The translations under genes were made by a program, and so were the position numbers. The notes below the pieces were generated by a model, which searched no databases, had not been told where the DNA came from, and saw only the letters and a program-made list of their open reading frames with translations. From positions 1 to 48,890 of the forward strand of contig BAAFSQ010000058.1 in NCBI GenBank assembly GCA_054661495.1: DNA of 48,890 nucleotides. The letters run 5' to 3'. Source of the DNA: Zygophlyctis sp. KS116 (lineage: Eukaryota > Chytridiomycota). This document shows positions 47,301 to 48,890 of this stretch, piece by piece (the first letter of the stretch is position 1; the number at the start of each line of letters is the position of its first letter).

Positions 47301-47807
47301 AACCAGTGGTGCATGTGAATTCCGTTCCTGTATCTCAACTGGAGGCCGTAAAAGAATGGTTAGAGTAAGTTTACATTATTAACATTTTTAGTAGCGTAGA
47401 TATATGCTTTACTGAAGGTCCAGTCAATTTAAGCTGGCCTCAAATTATGAAAACTGTAAATGATGACCCTGCAGCATTTTTCAATGAAGGCGGATGGTCT
47501 TTCCTCTTTCCAGCAGGTGGTGAGGACGATGCAGATGAAGACGATGAAATCTCAGAATTTGAAATGGTAAGTTTTCAACAATAATATAAAGGCAACTTCT
47601 GAAGTTGAGGCATCTGAATCAGAGTCTGATGCATCTATTGCAACAGAGTCTGCGTCTGATGATTACTCTGGTTCTGGATCAGAAGAAGACGAATCAGAAG
47701 GAGAGGACTGGGATGAATTAGAACGTAAAGCTGAAGCTAAAGATGCAAAAAAAGGAAGATCTAGGGAGTTGTCTGATGATGACCGACCTAAAAAGTTTAA
47801 GCGTTAA
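44361..47807 (+). CDS. SPT16: FACT histone chaperone subunit Spt16
   Basis: Large FACT subunit that dismantles and restores nucleosomes during transcription and replication. Fourteen exons: 44361-44426, 44457-44774, 44805-44957, 44987-45352, 45380-45544, 45574-45713, 45742-45844, 45874-46188, 46219-46389, 46415-46595, 46624-47045, 47075-47364, 47392-47566, 47592-47807; 1026 aa (human 1047). N-terminal aminopeptidase-like domain ([35 protein letters not shown]), dimerisation and middle PH-like domains ([52 protein letters not shown]), then an acidic Ser/Asp/Glu tail ending in KKFKR. All thirteen introns are 25-30 nt. The acceptor at 47074 is chosen because the earlier TAG leaves a stop in frame. 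Confidence 0.96.
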
Positions 47808-47835
47808 TAAGATTTTCGTCTAGGTTAATTTTTTG

Positions 47836-48422
47836 ATGTCAGGACTCCCAAAACGAATCATTAAAGTATCTCCCATCTAGATAATATTAGGAAACCGAGC
47901 GATTGTTGGCAGAGCCAGTTGTAGGGATATCTGCGTCTCCTCATGAAGAAAACCTCCGTTACTTTGATGTTTCAATCACTGGACCTGAACAATCCCCTTT
48001 TGAAGGTATTTTATAATCTCTAATTGGTACAGGCGGATCGTTCCAATTAGAATTATATCTCCCTGAAGAGTACCCAATGGCACCTCCTAAAGTACGATTT
48101 CTAACAAAGATTTATCATCCTAATATTGATAAATTAGGAAGAATATGTCTAGATATTCTCAAAGGTAATTATTTAAATTATAAAAATTGTAGATAAATGG
48201 TCTCCTGCTCTACAAATTAGAACTGTTTTACTATCAATCCAAGCACTATTATCTGCCCCTAATCCAGGTATTATATTTCTTCTTAGATTAGATGATCCAC
48301 TTGCCAATGATGTAGCACAGCATTGGAAAGAGAATGAGAAGGATGCAATTTCTACTGGTAATTACTAAATATAATGAATAGCAAAATCATGGACAGAGAA
48401 ATACGCCACTGCAAAATCTTAA
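47836..48422 (+). CDS. UBC13: Ubiquitin-conjugating enzyme Ubc13 (UBE2N)
   Basis: E2 enzyme building K63-linked chains with an Mms2/Uev partner in DNA damage tolerance and signalling. Exons 47836-47865, 47891-48005, 48033-48164, 48193-48267, 48292-48357 and 48382-48422; 152 aa. HPN motif at 77-79, catalytic Cys87 in [20 protein letters not shown]; Asp89 and the APNPDDPLAND loop are Ubc13-type. Introns are 25, 27, 28, 24 and 24 nt. The fourth (48268-48291) is a multiple of three without a stop, so retention would add eight mostly hydrophobic residues in the APNP/DDPL loop. It follows Spt16 by 28 bp. Confidence 0.96.
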
Positions 48423-48510
48423 TAAATTGTTCCATCTGCTGTTACCTGTTACCTTTTACCAGATAAATTTTCATGATTTTTGGGTCTGAAAGATTTGCAA
48501 GGTGCGTCCA

Positions 48511-48540
48511 TTGTCTCCAATTGTCTCCAATTGTCTCAAT
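48511..48540. repeat. 10-bp tandem repeat
   Basis: Three near-identical copies of TTGTCTCCAA in the 237-bp gap between Ubc13 and Got1. Confidence 0.9.
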
Positions 48541-48659
48541 CATTCAATTATACTGCAAGAGCACAAGACAACTCTTTAATCATGACTAAACCATTATGAT
48601 TTTAGGGATTTTAAGAAATTAAAGCGAAAATTTCCATTTTAAATTTTTAATTAGTAAAC

Positions 48660-48890
48660 ATGTGGCTATCAGACTCTCAGAGTATTTTTTATAGTTTAAA
48701 GTTTTAGAAATTGGAGTTGGATTAACTGCTTTTGGACTTTTCTTTATGATTTTGGGAGTTTTATTATTCTTTGATGGTGGATTATTAGCAATTGGGAATA
48801 TTGTAACAATAAGCTGATGGTATCATGAGGATGTCATCCTCTGTTGACGTCATAATAAATAGAGATTCTTTATCTTCTGTTAGACATTTC
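48660..48890 (+). CDS. GOT1: Vesicle transport protein Got1 (partial, runs off the window)
   Basis: Small tetraspan Golgi membrane protein needed for ER-Golgi fusion. Exons 48660-48681 and 48708 onward, 26-nt intron; joined sequence begins [20 protein letters not shown] and continues to [12 protein letters not shown], matching the first transmembrane helices of Got1. After GNI (about 48811) the frame meets a GTAAC donor; no acceptor in the remaining 79 bp restores the expected LF-type continuation with confidence, so the gene is incomplete here. A TGACGTCA palindrome lies at 48845-48852 within this presumed intron. Confidence 0.8.

Overview
This is a nuclear segment from a eukaryote with a very compact, AT-rich genome, most likely an early-diverging zoosporic fungus or close holomycotan relative (Rozella/Cryptomycota-like). 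I see 34 protein genes in 48.9 kb, all with the standard genetic code. Fungal affinity is suggested by an Mdm31/Mdm32-type mitochondrial protein, a Bzz1-like F-BAR/SH3 protein, a Vrg4-type GDP-mannose transporter, a Hir3/CABIN1 histone chaperone subunit and a mitochondrial-type ketopantoate reductase. A FOP/CEP43-like centriolar protein and two myosin II heavy chains fit a lineage that still builds basal bodies. The species is not determinable from the sequence alone.

Layout. 0-7 kb: eIF5, proteasome ATPase Rpt6, a SHOC1/Zip2-like meiotic protein, PRMT3 and profilin. 7-14.4 kb: a minus-strand run of Mo25/Hym1, TRAPPC13 and a 17-exon Hir3/CABIN1 gene, then a small membrane protein. 14.7-25.1 kb: two tandem myosin II genes, one full length and one with almost no tail. 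25.1-34.3 kb: SET-domain protein, F-BAR/4xSH3 protein, GDP-mannose transporter, TM9SF, TAD2, an unrecognised membrane protein and Las1. 34.3-41.5 kb: TTC9-like TPR protein, PanE, Maf, FOP-like protein, two small unknowns, Mdm31, Rrp46 and prohibitin-1. 41.6-44.0 kb: a stress-type group (USP, Hsp20, TSPO, USP). 44.3-48.9 kb: Spt16, Ubc13 and the start of Got1.

Architecture is the striking part. I could place about 106 spliceosomal introns by reading frame and GT-AG boundaries. Nearly all are 20-35 nt; the clear outliers are 48, 55 and 65 nt. Introns whose length is a multiple of three almost always carry an in-frame stop (34 of 36 read by hand). Intergenic gaps are often 8-50 bp. Several neighbouring coding regions overlap (14 bp same strand, 9 and 17 bp tail to tail), and one gene starts inside the last exon of its upstream neighbour. 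Start codons of divergent genes can be 10 bp apart.

Functionally most genes are conserved housekeeping: translation, proteasome, exosome, chromatin (Spt16, Hir3, SET, PRMT3), secretion (TRAPPC13, Vrg4, TM9SF, Got1), actin cytoskeleton (profilin, myosin II, Bzz1, Mo25) and mitochondria (Mdm31, PHB1). Only one stretch above 300 bp (44020-44360) has no assigned gene. No tRNA, rRNA, transposon or CRISPR was seen.
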